A stretch of 64,000 nucleotides of DNA from a bacterium (GTDB lineage: Bacteria; Sysuimicrobiota; Sysuimicrobiia; Sysuimicrobiales; Humicultoraceae): positions 1 to 64,000 of the forward strand of contig JAVHLI010000007.1 of NCBI GenBank assembly GCA_031082185.1. The letters are read 5' to 3'. Shown here in pieces: positions 30,810-38,447 of this stretch. Every line of letters begins with the position of its first letter. Position 1 is the first letter of the stretch. A program made the translations under genes and the position numbers. The notes beneath the pieces are model-generated. The model was not told the origin of the DNA, searched no databases, and was given only the letters and a program-made list of their open reading frames with translations.

Positions 30810-32981
30810 ATGGACGTGACAAGTGACGAAACAGGCCTGGGAGCCCTAAAGACCGCCTCAGGGCTATCGGGCGAGAACCTCACCCTCGAGCGGGCCGCGG
30901 CCTATGGCCGTGCCCGGCTTCTGGCGCGCACCGGCCGCTGGTCCGAAGCCCGCGAGGCATATCAGCAACTCATCGCCCTCGATCCCAACGAACCCTGGAT
31001 ATACTGGGACCTGGCCGAGGTCCACCGGGCGCTGGACGACCGCCACGAAACCGGCCTGGCCTTCCTGACCGCCGCGGACAAGCACCTCTCCCGCGGGGAG
31101 ACCGACAAGGTCCTGAGCGCCTACCAGCAGGCGGCAGCGGTATCGCCCAATGATCCCATCGTCAAGGCCAAGATCGGCGACCCTGCGGTAGCCCACCCGG
31201 CTCCACAAGAACCGGCTGCCACGGATGAACCCGCAGCAGGTCCGCCGGCCTCGACCGCCCGGGCGCCGCGCGGCCGCATGGCGGGAAAGGGCAGCACCCT
31301 AGGCCAGGTGCTGTTGAACCTGGGCATCATCAACGAGACGCAGTTGACCGAGGGGCTCGAGATCCAGGCGCGCACCGGCGAGCGCATCGGACACATCCTG
31401 CTGGAGATGGGCACGGTCACCGAGTCCGACCTGGCCCGCGGCATGGCCGAGCAGTGGGGTTACCCCTACCTGGCGCTGGCCGATACCAAGGTGGACACCG
31501 AGATCGCCAAGCTGATCCCGCACGCCCTGGCGGTCCGCCACAAGTGCGTGCCGCTCGAGAAGCGCGGTGGAAGACTGCTGCTGGCGATCGCGGACCCCCT
31601 CAACGTCATTGCGGTGGATGACGTGCGCTTGATCACCGGGCTCGAGGTGGACCTGGCCGTGGCCACCGAGGAGGACATCTCCTCGGCCCTCAATCGAAAC
31701 TACCAGTTTGGCGACGCGCTCATCGAACGGGTCATGAGGGATGCGGTACCCGACTTCACCGTTGAGATCGGCGAGGAGGACCCCTCGCTGGATCAGCTCA
31801 AGGCCCTGACCGAAGAGGCGCCCGTGGTCAAGCTGGTCAACCTGACCATAGACGAGGCGGTCAAGCAGGGCGCCAGCGACATCCACGTGGAACCGCAGCG
31901 GGCGGGCCTCTGGATCCGGTACCGCGTGGACGGCGTGCTGCGGGATGTGATGAACCCGCCCAAACACCTCAAGGCCGCGTTGATTTCCCGCCTGAAGATC
32001 ATGGCGGATATGGACATCGCCGAGCGGCGGAGGCCCCAGGACGGCCGCATCCACCTGATCGCCGACGGACGCAGCATAGACCTGCGTGTCTCGACGCTGC
32101 CCACGATGTTCGGCGAGAAGGTCGTAATGCGCGTGCTGGACCAGTCCTCAACCAAGATCGGCCTGCCGCGCCTGGGCTTCCAGAGCAACACCCTGGCCCT
32201 CTGGGAGAGCGCCGTCAGCAAGCCCCACGGGATGGTGCTGGTCACCGGCCCGACCGGTAGCGGGAAGACCACGACGCTCTACGCGACGTTGGGCAAGCTG
32301 AACACCCTGGATCGGAACATCGTTACGATCGAGGATCCGGTGGAGTACCAACTGGGGCGGGTCAACCAGGTCCAGGTCAACCCGAAGGCCGGGCTGACCT
32401 TTTCCGGTGGGCTGCGCAGCATCCTCCGACAGGACCCGGACATCGTGATGGTGGGCGAGATCCGCGACCGCGAGACCGCTGAGATCGCGGTGCAGGCCGC
32501 GCTGACCGGCCACCTGGTCCTCTCCACCCTTCACACCAACGACGCGGCGGGCGCCGTCACCCGGCTTGTGGACATGGGCATCGAGGGGTTCCTGATAAGC
32601 TCCTCGGTGATCGCGGTGCTGGCGCAGCGCCTGGCCCGCACCATCTGCCCCCGCTGCAAGGTGGCCTATTCGCCGCCGGCCGAGGCCCTCGGCCGGCTGG
32701 GCGCCGACGCCCGAGTGGACCCCGGCGTGGTCTTCTACAGGGGAGCGGGCTGCGACCACTGCCGGGGCAACGGCTACCGGGGGCGCATCGGCGTCTACGA
32801 ACTCCTGGTCATCTCCGATACGATCCGCGGCATGATCGTCCAACGCGCCTCGTCCACCGAGATCAAGGCTCAGGCGATACGCGAGGGGATGCGCACGCTG
32901 CGCGACGACGGCCTTGAGAAGGTCATGGCCGGGATCTCGACAATTGACGAGATCCTGCGGGTCGTCTACGTGGCAGACTAG
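30810..32981 (+). CDS. PilB/GspE-type ATPase with TPR and MshEN domains
   Basis: About 723 residues from ATG 30810 (GTG 30807 is an alternative; a TTG at 30801 lies inside the aptamer). N-terminal TPR-like helices (RWSEAREAYQQLIALDPNEP), a linker, an MshEN domain (TLGQVLLNLGIINETQLTEG, ERIGHILLEMGTVTESDL), then Walker A GPTGSGKTTTLYATLGKL, IEDPVEYQLGRV, Walker B DIVMVGEIRDRET and zinc CPRC...CDHC. A second assembly motor, preceded by a c-di-GMP riboswitch and carrying a probable c-di-GMP-binding domain. Confidence 0.93.
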   Translation: MDVTSDETGLGALKTASGLSGENLTLERAAAYGRARLLARTGRWSEAREAYQQLIALDPNEPWIYWDLAEVHRALDDRHETGLAFLTAADKHLSRGETDKVLSAYQQAAAVSPNDPIVKAKIGDPAVAHPAPQEPAATDEPAAGPPASTARAPRGRMAGKGSTLGQVLLNLGIINETQLTEGLEIQARTGERIGHILLEMGTVTESDLARGMAEQWGYPYLALADTKVDTEIAKLIPHALAVRHKCVPLEKRGGRLLLAIADPLNVIAVDDVRLITGLEVDLAVATEEDISSALNRNYQFGDALIERVMRDAVPDFTVEIGEEDPSLDQLKALTEEAPVVKLVNLTIDEAVKQGASDIHVEPQRAGLWIRYRVDGVLRDVMNPPKHLKAALISRLKIMADMDIAERRRPQDGRIHLIADGRSIDLRVSTLPTMFGEKVVMRVLDQSSTKIGLPRLGFQSNTLALWESAVSKPHGMVLVTGPTGSGKTTTLYATLGKLNTLDRNIVTIEDPVEYQLGRVNQVQVNPKAGLTFSGGLRSILRQDPDIVMVGEIRDRETAEIAVQAALTGHLVLSTLHTNDAAGAVTRLVDMGIEGFLISSSVIAVLAQRLARTICPRCKVAYSPPAEALGRLGADARVDPGVVFYRGAGCDHCRGNGYRGRIGVYELLVISDTIRGMIVQRASSTEIKAQAIREGMRTLRDDGLEKVMAGISTIDEILRVVYVAD

Positions 32982-32982
32982 C

Positions 32983-33008
32983 CGGTGCCGGGCTGATGCC
33001 CGGCACCG
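32983..33008. terminator. Strong hairpin between convergent genes
   Basis: An 11-bp perfect stem CGGTGCCGGGC/GCCCGGCACCG with TGAT loop directly after the ATPase stop. No U-run follows, so it may act as a bidirectional or Rho-assisted terminator, or as a 3'-end stabiliser. Confidence 0.6.
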
Positions 33009-33049
33009 CGACCGTTCGAGGACCGTTCGAGACCCCCTGCTCCCTCGCT

Positions 33050-33409
33050 CTAGACCAGCGCGGCAGCGAGCTGGCTGTTGCGCCGCATCTCGAGGCGGAT
33101 GCGGCCCAGGTTGGCCAGCCGCGTCCCTACCACCACCATTATCGCGTCGGCCCCTGCAGGCCCGACGGCCACCGGCCCATCGTCGTACTCCAGCAGCATT
33201 GTGCGCAGCGAGCCGCGGCCCATCTCCTTGCCCATCGAGTCGGCCGCCGCGATATTGCTGGCCACGATCGCGCCCAGGGCCTCGAGGTCCACGCGTTCCT
33301 CCGTGGTCATCCCCTCCACGACGAACCCGTCCCGGCCGACGATCATGGCGGCCACCACGCCGTCAACCCTGGTCATGTCGGCAAGCACATCCTTCAACTG
33401 CGACATCAT
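33050..33409 (-). CDS. Roadblock/LC7 domain protein
   Basis: 119 residues covering one roadblock fold: VLADMTRVDGVVAAMIVGRD, GFVVEGMT, LGAIVASNIAAADSMGKEMG, AIMVVVGTRLANLGRIRLEM. Roadblock proteins (MglB type) regulate small Ras-like GTPases that set polarity of type IV pili. No MglA GTPase is present in this window. It lies just downstream of the sigma-factor gene and convergent with the second PilB. Confidence 0.88.
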   Translation of the reverse strand: MMSQLKDVLADMTRVDGVVAAMIVGRDGFVVEGMTTEERVDLEALGAIVASNIAAADSMGKEMGRGSLRTMLLEYDDGPVAVGPAGADAIMVVVGTRLANLGRIRLEMRRNSQLAAALV

Positions 33410-33426
33410 AAGGTCCCTCCCGCGGC

Positions 33427-34242
33427 CTACAGCGCCCCGGGTGAGGGCGCGTTGATCGCACCGCGCAGCCTGCCCAGCGCTGCGGCAAGCACGCGCGACA
33501 CGTGCTTCTGTGAAATCCCAATCTGCTTGGCGGCTTCCATCTGCGTCAGGTCGGTGTAGAACAGGTAGTAGACAACCTTGCGCTGCAGGGCGGTCAGCGA
33601 CTCCAACGCCTCCATCAGGGTCACCCGGTCCTCGATCGGAAGCTGGAAGCTGATGTGGCTCCGGTGCCGGATCCGGTCGCGGTCCACCCGCAGATCGGCC
33701 CCCTCCTCGTCGGCCTCGATCGAGACGGTGCGGAGAACCTCCCTTGCGCGCAGGACCTCCAGCAGTCCGTCCTCCTCGATGTTGAGCTCGCGCGCCAGGG
33801 CCTCGAGGCTGGGGAAGCGGCCGGTCTCGCCGACGTGGGCGTTGATGGTTTCCTCAATGCGCGTGTTGATTCTATTGAGCCAGCGCGGCTTGCGAATCGT
33901 GTCCCGCTGGTCGCGCAGGTAGTGGCGGATCTCGCCGCGGATCAAGTAGCTGGCGTAGGTGGCGAACTTCGCGCCGCGTCCGGGATCGAACCCGTTGATG
34001 GCGTTGAGCAACCCAATGTAGCCCACCTGGATCAGGTCCTCGGACGGTACCCCAGAGAAGCCGAACTCCGCGGCAATGCGCCGAACCAGGGGGGTGCACG
34101 CGGCGATGATGCGCTCGTGCGCGTCTGGGCTGCGCGCGTCCGCATGCTCCTGGATCAGGAGATCAACGGCATCGTACCCGGAGGCTTCTTCGAATCGAAG
34201 TCCCGGCTCCTCTGCTGGGCGGTGCGGAGTCCTTGCCGCCAT
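33427..34242 (-). CDS. Sigma-70 family RNA polymerase sigma factor
   Basis: 271 residues from ATG 34242 (AGGAGG eight bases upstream). The longer frame to 34356 runs through riboswitch RNA and is rejected. Region 2 (DLIQVGYIGLLNAINGFDPG, FATYASYLIRGEIRHYLRD), region 3 (INAHVGETGRFPSLEALARE) and region 4 (LTALQRKVVYYLFYTDLTQM, QIGISQKHVSRVLA) are all present. It resembles group 3 (SigB/SigF/FliA-like) factors. Located behind a c-di-GMP riboswitch with a terminator-like hairpin, so it may activate a c-di-GMP-responsive regulon. Confidence 0.92.
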   Translation of the reverse strand: MAARTPHRPAEEPGLRFEEASGYDAVDLLIQEHADARSPDAHERIIAACTPLVRRIAAEFGFSGVPSEDLIQVGYIGLLNAINGFDPGRGAKFATYASYLIRGEIRHYLRDQRDTIRKPRWLNRINTRIEETINAHVGETGRFPSLEALARELNIEEDGLLEVLRAREVLRTVSIEADEEGADLRVDRDRIRHRSHISFQLPIEDRVTLMEALESLTALQRKVVYYLFYTDLTQMEAAKQIGISQKHVSRVLAAALGRLRGAINAPSPGAL

Positions 34243-34257
34243 CTCCAGCGCCTCCTG

Positions 34258-34280
34258 AAAACGACGAGCCCTCTCGGGCT
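34258..34280 (-). terminator. Terminator-like hairpin in the sigma-factor leader
   Basis: AGCCC-GAGA-GGGCT (34267-34280) followed by CGTCGTTTTC on the minus strand. The sequence GGCAGCCC that includes its left arm can instead pair with GGGCTGCC at the aptamer 3' end, giving a plausible antiterminator/terminator switch. Confidence 0.55.
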
Positions 34281-34304
34281 GCCCCAAGAGGACCGCGAAT
34301 CCAC

Positions 34305-34384
34305 CTCCGGCAGCCCGGCCGACCACATCACTGGTCCCGAGGCTTTGCGCCCCCACCTTGCGATGGGTTTGCCCTTTTCGGGGT
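34305..34384 (-). ncRNA. c-di-GMP-I (GEMM-I) riboswitch 2
   Basis: Minus strand: AAAGGGCAAACCCATCGCA, GGTGGGGGCGCAAAGCCTCG, GGACC-AGTGATGT-GGTC stem, and GGCCGGGCTGCCGG. Same block order and spacing as GEMM-I. The variable P2 stem is short. Lies ~60 bases upstream of the sigma-factor start, with a hairpin/U-run between them. Confidence 0.88.
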
Positions 34385-34430
34385 TCATATTCAGTTGTCG
34401 CACCCGGCAGTCAAGCCCGGTAATAATACA

Positions 34431-35231
34431 TCATAGACCGTCGAGAGCATTTGCGCAAGTACTGCCCGATCCCAGGCGTGGGGCCGGCCTGGACCGGCCG
34501 ACATACCGGAAGGCAAGCCGCTGCGCCATCAACACCCCGACCACGGCTCGGGCCTGCCCCGCGGTCAGCCCGGCCATGGCGGCGACCGCTGCGACCGTGC
34601 GCGAGCCGTCGAGCAGCCCAGGCACCGCGTGGCCTGCCGGCCCCGCCACCTCTAGGATACCGGCCGCTACTTCCTCCGGCAGAGAGTTTCGGACGCCGGC
34701 AGGAACGAAGTAGGTTTCGTCCGCGGCGCCGGGCTCCCCCACGGCGCATGGCTCGTCCGCGGCACCGGGCGGATCTGCCACAGCCGCCACGGGCACGCGC
34801 ACCTCCCCGGAGAACACGACGATCCACCCTGACGCCTCGCCGGGAGGCGCGGCGCCTTCTCCGCATTGGGTAACCTCCCCGCCGGCGACCACGTAGACGG
34901 ACGGCTTGTCTCCCAGAACCAGGACCGCCGCATTGGAGTGCTCTGAGCGCAGTCGCTCGAGCAAAGGACTGAGACGGATGAACTCGGTGTGCAACCCCCC
35001 GGCCGAGAACTGCAGACCGGCGATCTGCTCTGCCAGCCACTCGGGGAGCGCCAGGTGGGTCTCTTCCGCGCCCGGGGGCACGCCGGAGGGCAGCACCGTT
35101 CCGGGTTGGCCCTGCTCCCAGCCGCCCGGCCCAAAGACCGCGGCGGTCCGGCGTGCCGGCGTCTCCACAACGGCGGCCATTCCGCGCGACCACGCGTAGT
35201 GGAAGATCCCGGACCCGTTTGACTCGGACAC
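34431..35231 (-). CDS. Uncharacterised protein of the c-di-GMP-linked cluster
   Basis: 266 residues. No known catalytic motif. N-terminal GIFHYAWSRGMAAVVETPAR, a beta-rich middle (AVLVLGDKPSVYVVAGGEV, WIVVFSGEVRVPVAAVADP), and a C-terminal helical unit (LLDGSRTVAAVAAMAGLTAG, QARAVVGVLMAQRLAFRYV) resembling the winged-helix ends of DUF4388/PATAN-type regulatory proteins. Read after the membrane gene 35238-36017, 6 bp away. Function unknown. Confidence 0.75.
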   Translation of the reverse strand: MSESNGSGIFHYAWSRGMAAVVETPARRTAAVFGPGGWEQGQPGTVLPSGVPPGAEETHLALPEWLAEQIAGLQFSAGGLHTEFIRLSPLLERLRSEHSNAAVLVLGDKPSVYVVAGGEVTQCGEGAAPPGEASGWIVVFSGEVRVPVAAVADPPGAADEPCAVGEPGAADETYFVPAGVRNSLPEEVAAGILEVAGPAGHAVPGLLDGSRTVAAVAAMAGLTAGQARAVVGVLMAQRLAFRYVGRSRPAPRLGSGSTCANALDGL

Positions 35232-35237
35232 GGCGGC

Positions 35238-36017
35238 CTAGGCCTCCTCGAGTGCAGCCCGCTGCCAGAATCCGCCGACCGCCAAGAAGACGAAGCCGGC
35301 GACCCACAGCGCGTCTGCCCTGTGCACGGCCGGGTGCAGCCCGTGCCGGATCAGGGAGGTAAACCCGAAGCTCGCCGCGGTCAGGCAGACCGCCGCCAAC
35401 GCCACGGCAAGCCACGGGTACGCCGATGTGCCTCCGCGGAAGCCGGCAGCGGGCAGGAGGCCCGCGGGCACGAGCAGCACCGCCGCAGCCGGGTAGAACG
35501 CGGCCAGCGCCTTCTCTAGTATTGAAGCCTGACTCTGCGCGACCGATACCAGGACCAGCGAAAGGGCGCACGCCCACGCCAGACCGCCGTACACCGCCAG
35601 GTTCCTCCGGACCGGCCGATCAACCACGGGCCAAACAAGCCGGACCTCCAGGTAGAGCGCCGCGCCGAGCAGCACATAGAAAGCAACGAAGAACCCGTCT
35701 GCCAGGGATGGGAAGGGCAGCGCTCTTCCCTCGATCCACTGGTGACCCGTGAAGACCGCGCGGCCGGCGGCCCATGCCAGGGTAGCCCACGCGCCCATCA
35801 TCCAGACTGCGCGTTCGCGGTCGCCGCGAGCGTAGGCCCGCGCCGCGCTAAGACACCCAAGCCCGGCCACCAGCGGAGCCAGGAACTGCAGGACGGCACC
35901 TGTCACATTGCGCGCAACCTCAATCCCTGGCCCGCCACCATCGAGGCCGTAGGTGATGCCCGCGGCCACGGCAAGTGGACCGATAATCGCCTTCGGCAAC
36001 CAGGACCGACGCGTCAC
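35238..36017 (-). CDS. Seven-to-eight-helix membrane protein, function unknown
   Basis: 259 residues from GTG 36017, which overlaps the preceding stop (GTGA). Hydrophobic segments recur throughout (KAIIGPLAVAAGITYGL, FLAPLVAGLGCLSAARAY, FFVAFYVLLGAALYLEV, YPWLAVALAAVCLTAASFGF, WVAGFVFLAVGGFW). The layout resembles 7TM sensor modules that precede GGDEF or HD domains in other proteins, but here it stands alone. Probably a membrane sensor or scaffold. Confidence 0.78.
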   Translation of the reverse strand: MTRRSWLPKAIIGPLAVAAGITYGLDGGGPGIEVARNVTGAVLQFLAPLVAGLGCLSAARAYARGDRERAVWMMGAWATLAWAAGRAVFTGHQWIEGRALPFPSLADGFFVAFYVLLGAALYLEVRLVWPVVDRPVRRNLAVYGGLAWACALSLVLVSVAQSQASILEKALAAFYPAAAVLLVPAGLLPAAGFRGGTSAYPWLAVALAAVCLTAASFGFTSLIRHGLHPAVHRADALWVAGFVFLAVGGFWQRAALEEA

Positions 36018-36733
36018 CAAGCCCCCTCCCCTTCGGTCCCAACAGAGGCATGATTGGATTGCGCCGCGCCCACTCCATCCGCAACCGCGCGTTCGGACGC
36101 GGCGATGGTCCGGTCGATGAACGCGCGGCCGGCGATCGCCACGACCGGCGCGCAGGCCGCCTCCACCACGATGCGCCAGGTGGACTCGGGCAGTTGCGGC
36201 GCGTGAACCCGTTCCCCATCCATGCCGCCCCCGTGCCGTTCCAGCGCTCGGTTCAGAGCTGCATCGAACTGCGCTGCGAGGCGGGGGCCGCGGCTGCGCG
36301 CGACGCGAACCGCCACATGCTCGAGGATGGCCGGCCATGGGTGGGCCGGGGGTTCGGTGGCGACCGCGGGTTGCGGCTCCGGCTCGTCCGCGAAATCCGG
36401 GAACTCCGTCGGCACGCTGGGCGGTTCGCACGCCACAACGCTGACACGGCCCCCGCGTGTTACCAGCGCGCTGAGTCGGTCGCGCCCCGGACCGTTGTGC
36501 AGCACTTCCGGGACGTCGCCCCCCTCAAACACCCACACCTCGCGGGGCGTACCCTCCTGGAACCAGAGCATGCCGTCGGTTTCATGATCCTCCACGATCA
36601 CGCCACCGTCGAAGCCGCGCGCGGCCAGGTAGGCCACAAGCAGGTCTAGATCCACTTCGTCGCCGCTGATCCCGGCGAACAGGGCCGCCCCGGCCTGGAT
36701 GGCCTCGTAACTCTGGATGCGGAGCGTTTCCAC
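36014..36733 (-). CDS. Uncharacterised soluble protein under riboswitch 3
   Basis: 239 residues from GTG 36733 (AAGGGG nine bases upstream; a TTG at 36760 is less likely). N-terminal part ETLRIQSYEAIQAGAALFAG, DEVDLDLLVAYLAARGFDGG and VIVEDHETDGMLWFQEGTPR looks like a small ligand-sensing or DUF4388-like alpha/beta domain. A proline-rich linker follows, then a C-terminal helical domain (WPAILEHVAVRVARSRG, AIAGRAFIDRTIAASER). No enzyme motif. First gene of three behind the riboswitch. Confidence 0.75.
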   Translation of the reverse strand: METLRIQSYEAIQAGAALFAGISGDEVDLDLLVAYLAARGFDGGVIVEDHETDGMLWFQEGTPREVWVFEGGDVPEVLHNGPGRDRLSALVTRGGRVSVVACEPPSVPTEFPDFADEPEPQPAVATEPPAHPWPAILEHVAVRVARSRGPRLAAQFDAALNRALERHGGGMDGERVHAPQLPESTWRIVVEAACAPVVAIAGRAFIDRTIAASERAVADGVGAAQSNHASVGTEGEGAW

Positions 36734-36764
36734 TGCGCAATACCCCTTGCCGTTCTCCAAGATA

Positions 36765-36792
36765 CAAACGCCTCCCGGCTGGGGCCGGAAGG
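36765..36792 (-). terminator. Terminator-like hairpin in leader of riboswitch 3
   Basis: CCTTCCGG/CCGGGAGG stem (36785-36792 and 36771-36778) with CCCCAG loop, followed by CGTTTGT. The bases just before it (CCCAGCC) can pair with GGCTGGG in the aptamer 3' strand, giving mutually exclusive structures. Confidence 0.5.
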
Positions 36793-36807
36793 CTGGGAGT
36801 ACCTCCC

Positions 36808-36903
36808 CTTCGGCAACCCAGCCGACCTGGAAACCCGTAACTTCGGGCTTCCAGGCCCCGTTGGCTTTGCGTCCCCGCCTCGCGGCGGGTTTGCCCGTTC
36901 GGA
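36808..36903 (-). ncRNA. c-di-GMP-I (GEMM-I) riboswitch 3
   Basis: Minus strand: ACGGGCAAACCCGCC, GGCGGGGACGCAAAGCCAAC, a long P2 hairpin (CCTGGAA...TTCCAGG) and GGTCGGCTGGGTTGCCG. All GEMM-I landmarks are present. Downstream is a terminator-like hairpin and then the three-gene operon 36733-34431. Confidence 0.9.
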
Positions 36904-36963
36904 GGCTACTTGTTACTTACTATCTTCCCACTCGAGACTCTGCCTAGTCCCCCCCTAACTTGC

Positions 36964-37989
36964 CTAGAGACGCCGGGATAGTTCCAAACTCTCGCCCGGA
37001 ATCGTCAGGAGCCGGCGGTAGAGACTTGACACGTTCGTCACATACCACTGCGTCTCCGCGTACGGAGGGATTCCCGCGTACCTATCAACGGCCCCTTTGC
37101 CCGCATTGTAGGCCGCCAGCGCCAGGTGCGCGTTGTTCCAACCAAACCGGTCCAGGTTGCCGCGCAGGTACCGGATGGCGCCGTAGAGATTCTGCACCGG
37201 ATCCCGGGCCTCCACCCCCAGCGAACGGGCGGTGGCAGGCATGAGCTGTCCCAGTCCAATCGCGCCGGCATGCGAGCGCGCCGCCGGCTGGAATCCGGAC
37301 TCGATCACCACGAGGGCCACCACCAGGCGTGGGTCAACGTTGAAATGCCGGCTGTAACCGAGCAGTGCCTGGCCTATGGCGGCCGACTGTTCGTGCGTAA
37401 GGCGCGGGTTGTAGAAGCGGGCGATGGAGTTGTAGCTTGCCGCGTCCAGCACCCACGGGGGCGCGCTGGGAGCCTGCGACTGCCCGGCCACCGCCTGCGC
37501 GGCCGGCGCCTGTCCCGCCGGAGACTGCGCGGCCGGATGCGGCAGCGGTCCCAGCGATCGAAGCGCCTGGTGGGCCAGATCGCGGACCTGGGAGGAGGAT
37601 CGCGCCAGCAGGACATGCCGGAAGGCCGTATTGGCTTCGGCGGTGCGCTCTGCCCGAGCCAGCGCATGGCCCCACCAGAGCAGCATCAAGCCGTCCCGCG
37701 GCGAACGTCGAACCGCCTGGGAAAACGATCGCTCGGCACGCTCAATGTCACCCGCGTGGAACTGGACCACGCCCAGCCAAAGCCACCCATGGACTGAGCC
37801 GGGATGCCGGCTCACCGCGCGCGCGAAGACAGCCTCGGCTTCGACCATCCGGCCCCGCGCGAACAGCGCCGCTCCCTCGCGCAGCGCATCAGGCCTGGCC
37901 GCGCCGCCGACCGCGCCGCCGACCGCCCCCGCGGGAAGCAGTACCGCGACGGCCAGCCAGGCGGCTAGAAGGCAGAGGATCCTGGTCAT
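36964..37989 (-). CDS. Lytic transglycosylase (SLT) with TPR region
   Basis: 341 residues. N-terminal signal segment ([19 protein letters not shown]), TPR-like helices ([19 protein letters not shown]), an Ala/Pro linker, then the SLT domain with catalytic Glu in [19 protein letters not shown], followed by [15 protein letters not shown] and [17 protein letters not shown]. Cleaves peptidoglycan and may open the wall for the pilus machinery. Start overlaps the roadblock stop by 4 bp. Confidence 0.92.
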   Translation of the reverse strand: MTRILCLLAAWLAVAVLLPAGAVGGAVGGAARPDALREGAALFARGRMVEAEAVFARAVSRHPGSVHGWLWLGVVQFHAGDIERAERSFSQAVRRSPRDGLMLLWWGHALARAERTAEANTAFRHVLLARSSSQVRDLAHQALRSLGPLPHPAAQSPAGQAPAAQAVAGQSQAPSAPPWVLDAASYNSIARFYNPRLTHEQSAAIGQALLGYSRHFNVDPRLVVALVVIESGFQPAARSHAGAIGLGQLMPATARSLGVEARDPVQNLYGAIRYLRGNLDRFGWNNAHLALAAYNAGKGAVDRYAGIPPYAETQWYVTNVSSLYRRLLTIPGESLELSRRL

Positions 37990-38345
37990 CCCAGCTCTTC
38001 CGTGATTTCAGCCTTGCACCGACGGACCGCCAGCCGGGCACGCGCGACGTTGCCGCCCGCATCAAGTACCGCCGCCAGGTAGTGCGCCGGCCCAACCGCC
38101 ACCACAAGGAGAGCCAGACTCTCGGTGGTCACGGCGAGGTAGTCCATCTCGCCGCCGTCCATCTTGCGGGCGCAGTAGGCGCCAACCTTGAACAGCGCGA
38201 TCAGGTCTTCGGCCACCGTGCTTGGATCGTGGGCGCTGCCCTTCACCACGGTCTCGACAGCTCGGCCGTCGGCGCCCAGCAGCACAACTGCCCGCGTGTC
38301 ATCGCCGGCCAGCCCCTGCAGAATGCCCCTCAGCTTTGTGCTCAT
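37986..38345 (-). CDS. Roadblock/LC7-like protein
   Basis: 119 residues from ATG 38345. The pattern [50 protein letters not shown] and [19 protein letters not shown] is that of a roadblock fold, more divergent than the copy at 33050. Divergent from the GGDEF gene with a ~100-bp shared promoter region. Confidence 0.72.
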   Translation of the reverse strand: MSTKLRGILQGLAGDDTRAVVLLGADGRAVETVVKGSAHDPSTVAEDLIALFKVGAYCARKMDGGEMDYLAVTTESLALLVVAVGPAHYLAAVLDAGGNVARARLAVRRCKAEITEELG

Positions 38346-38447
38346 GGTCCGCCCTCGCCACATCGGCCATTCACCGCCGCGCATATCCTTCCCTGCGTGA
38401 CAGGAGTTGCACCTCCCACTATCGTAACATATGGGGACGAGACCCCG

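Noticed and set aside
34243-34356. Longer sigma-factor N-terminus from 34356
   Set aside because: It translates riboswitch and terminator sequence. The start at 34242 has a consensus ribosome binding site.
37437-38447. Upstream extension of the GGDEF frame
   Set aside because: The 337 extra codons are antisense to the transglycosylase and roadblock genes; the ATG at 38448 is the plausible start.
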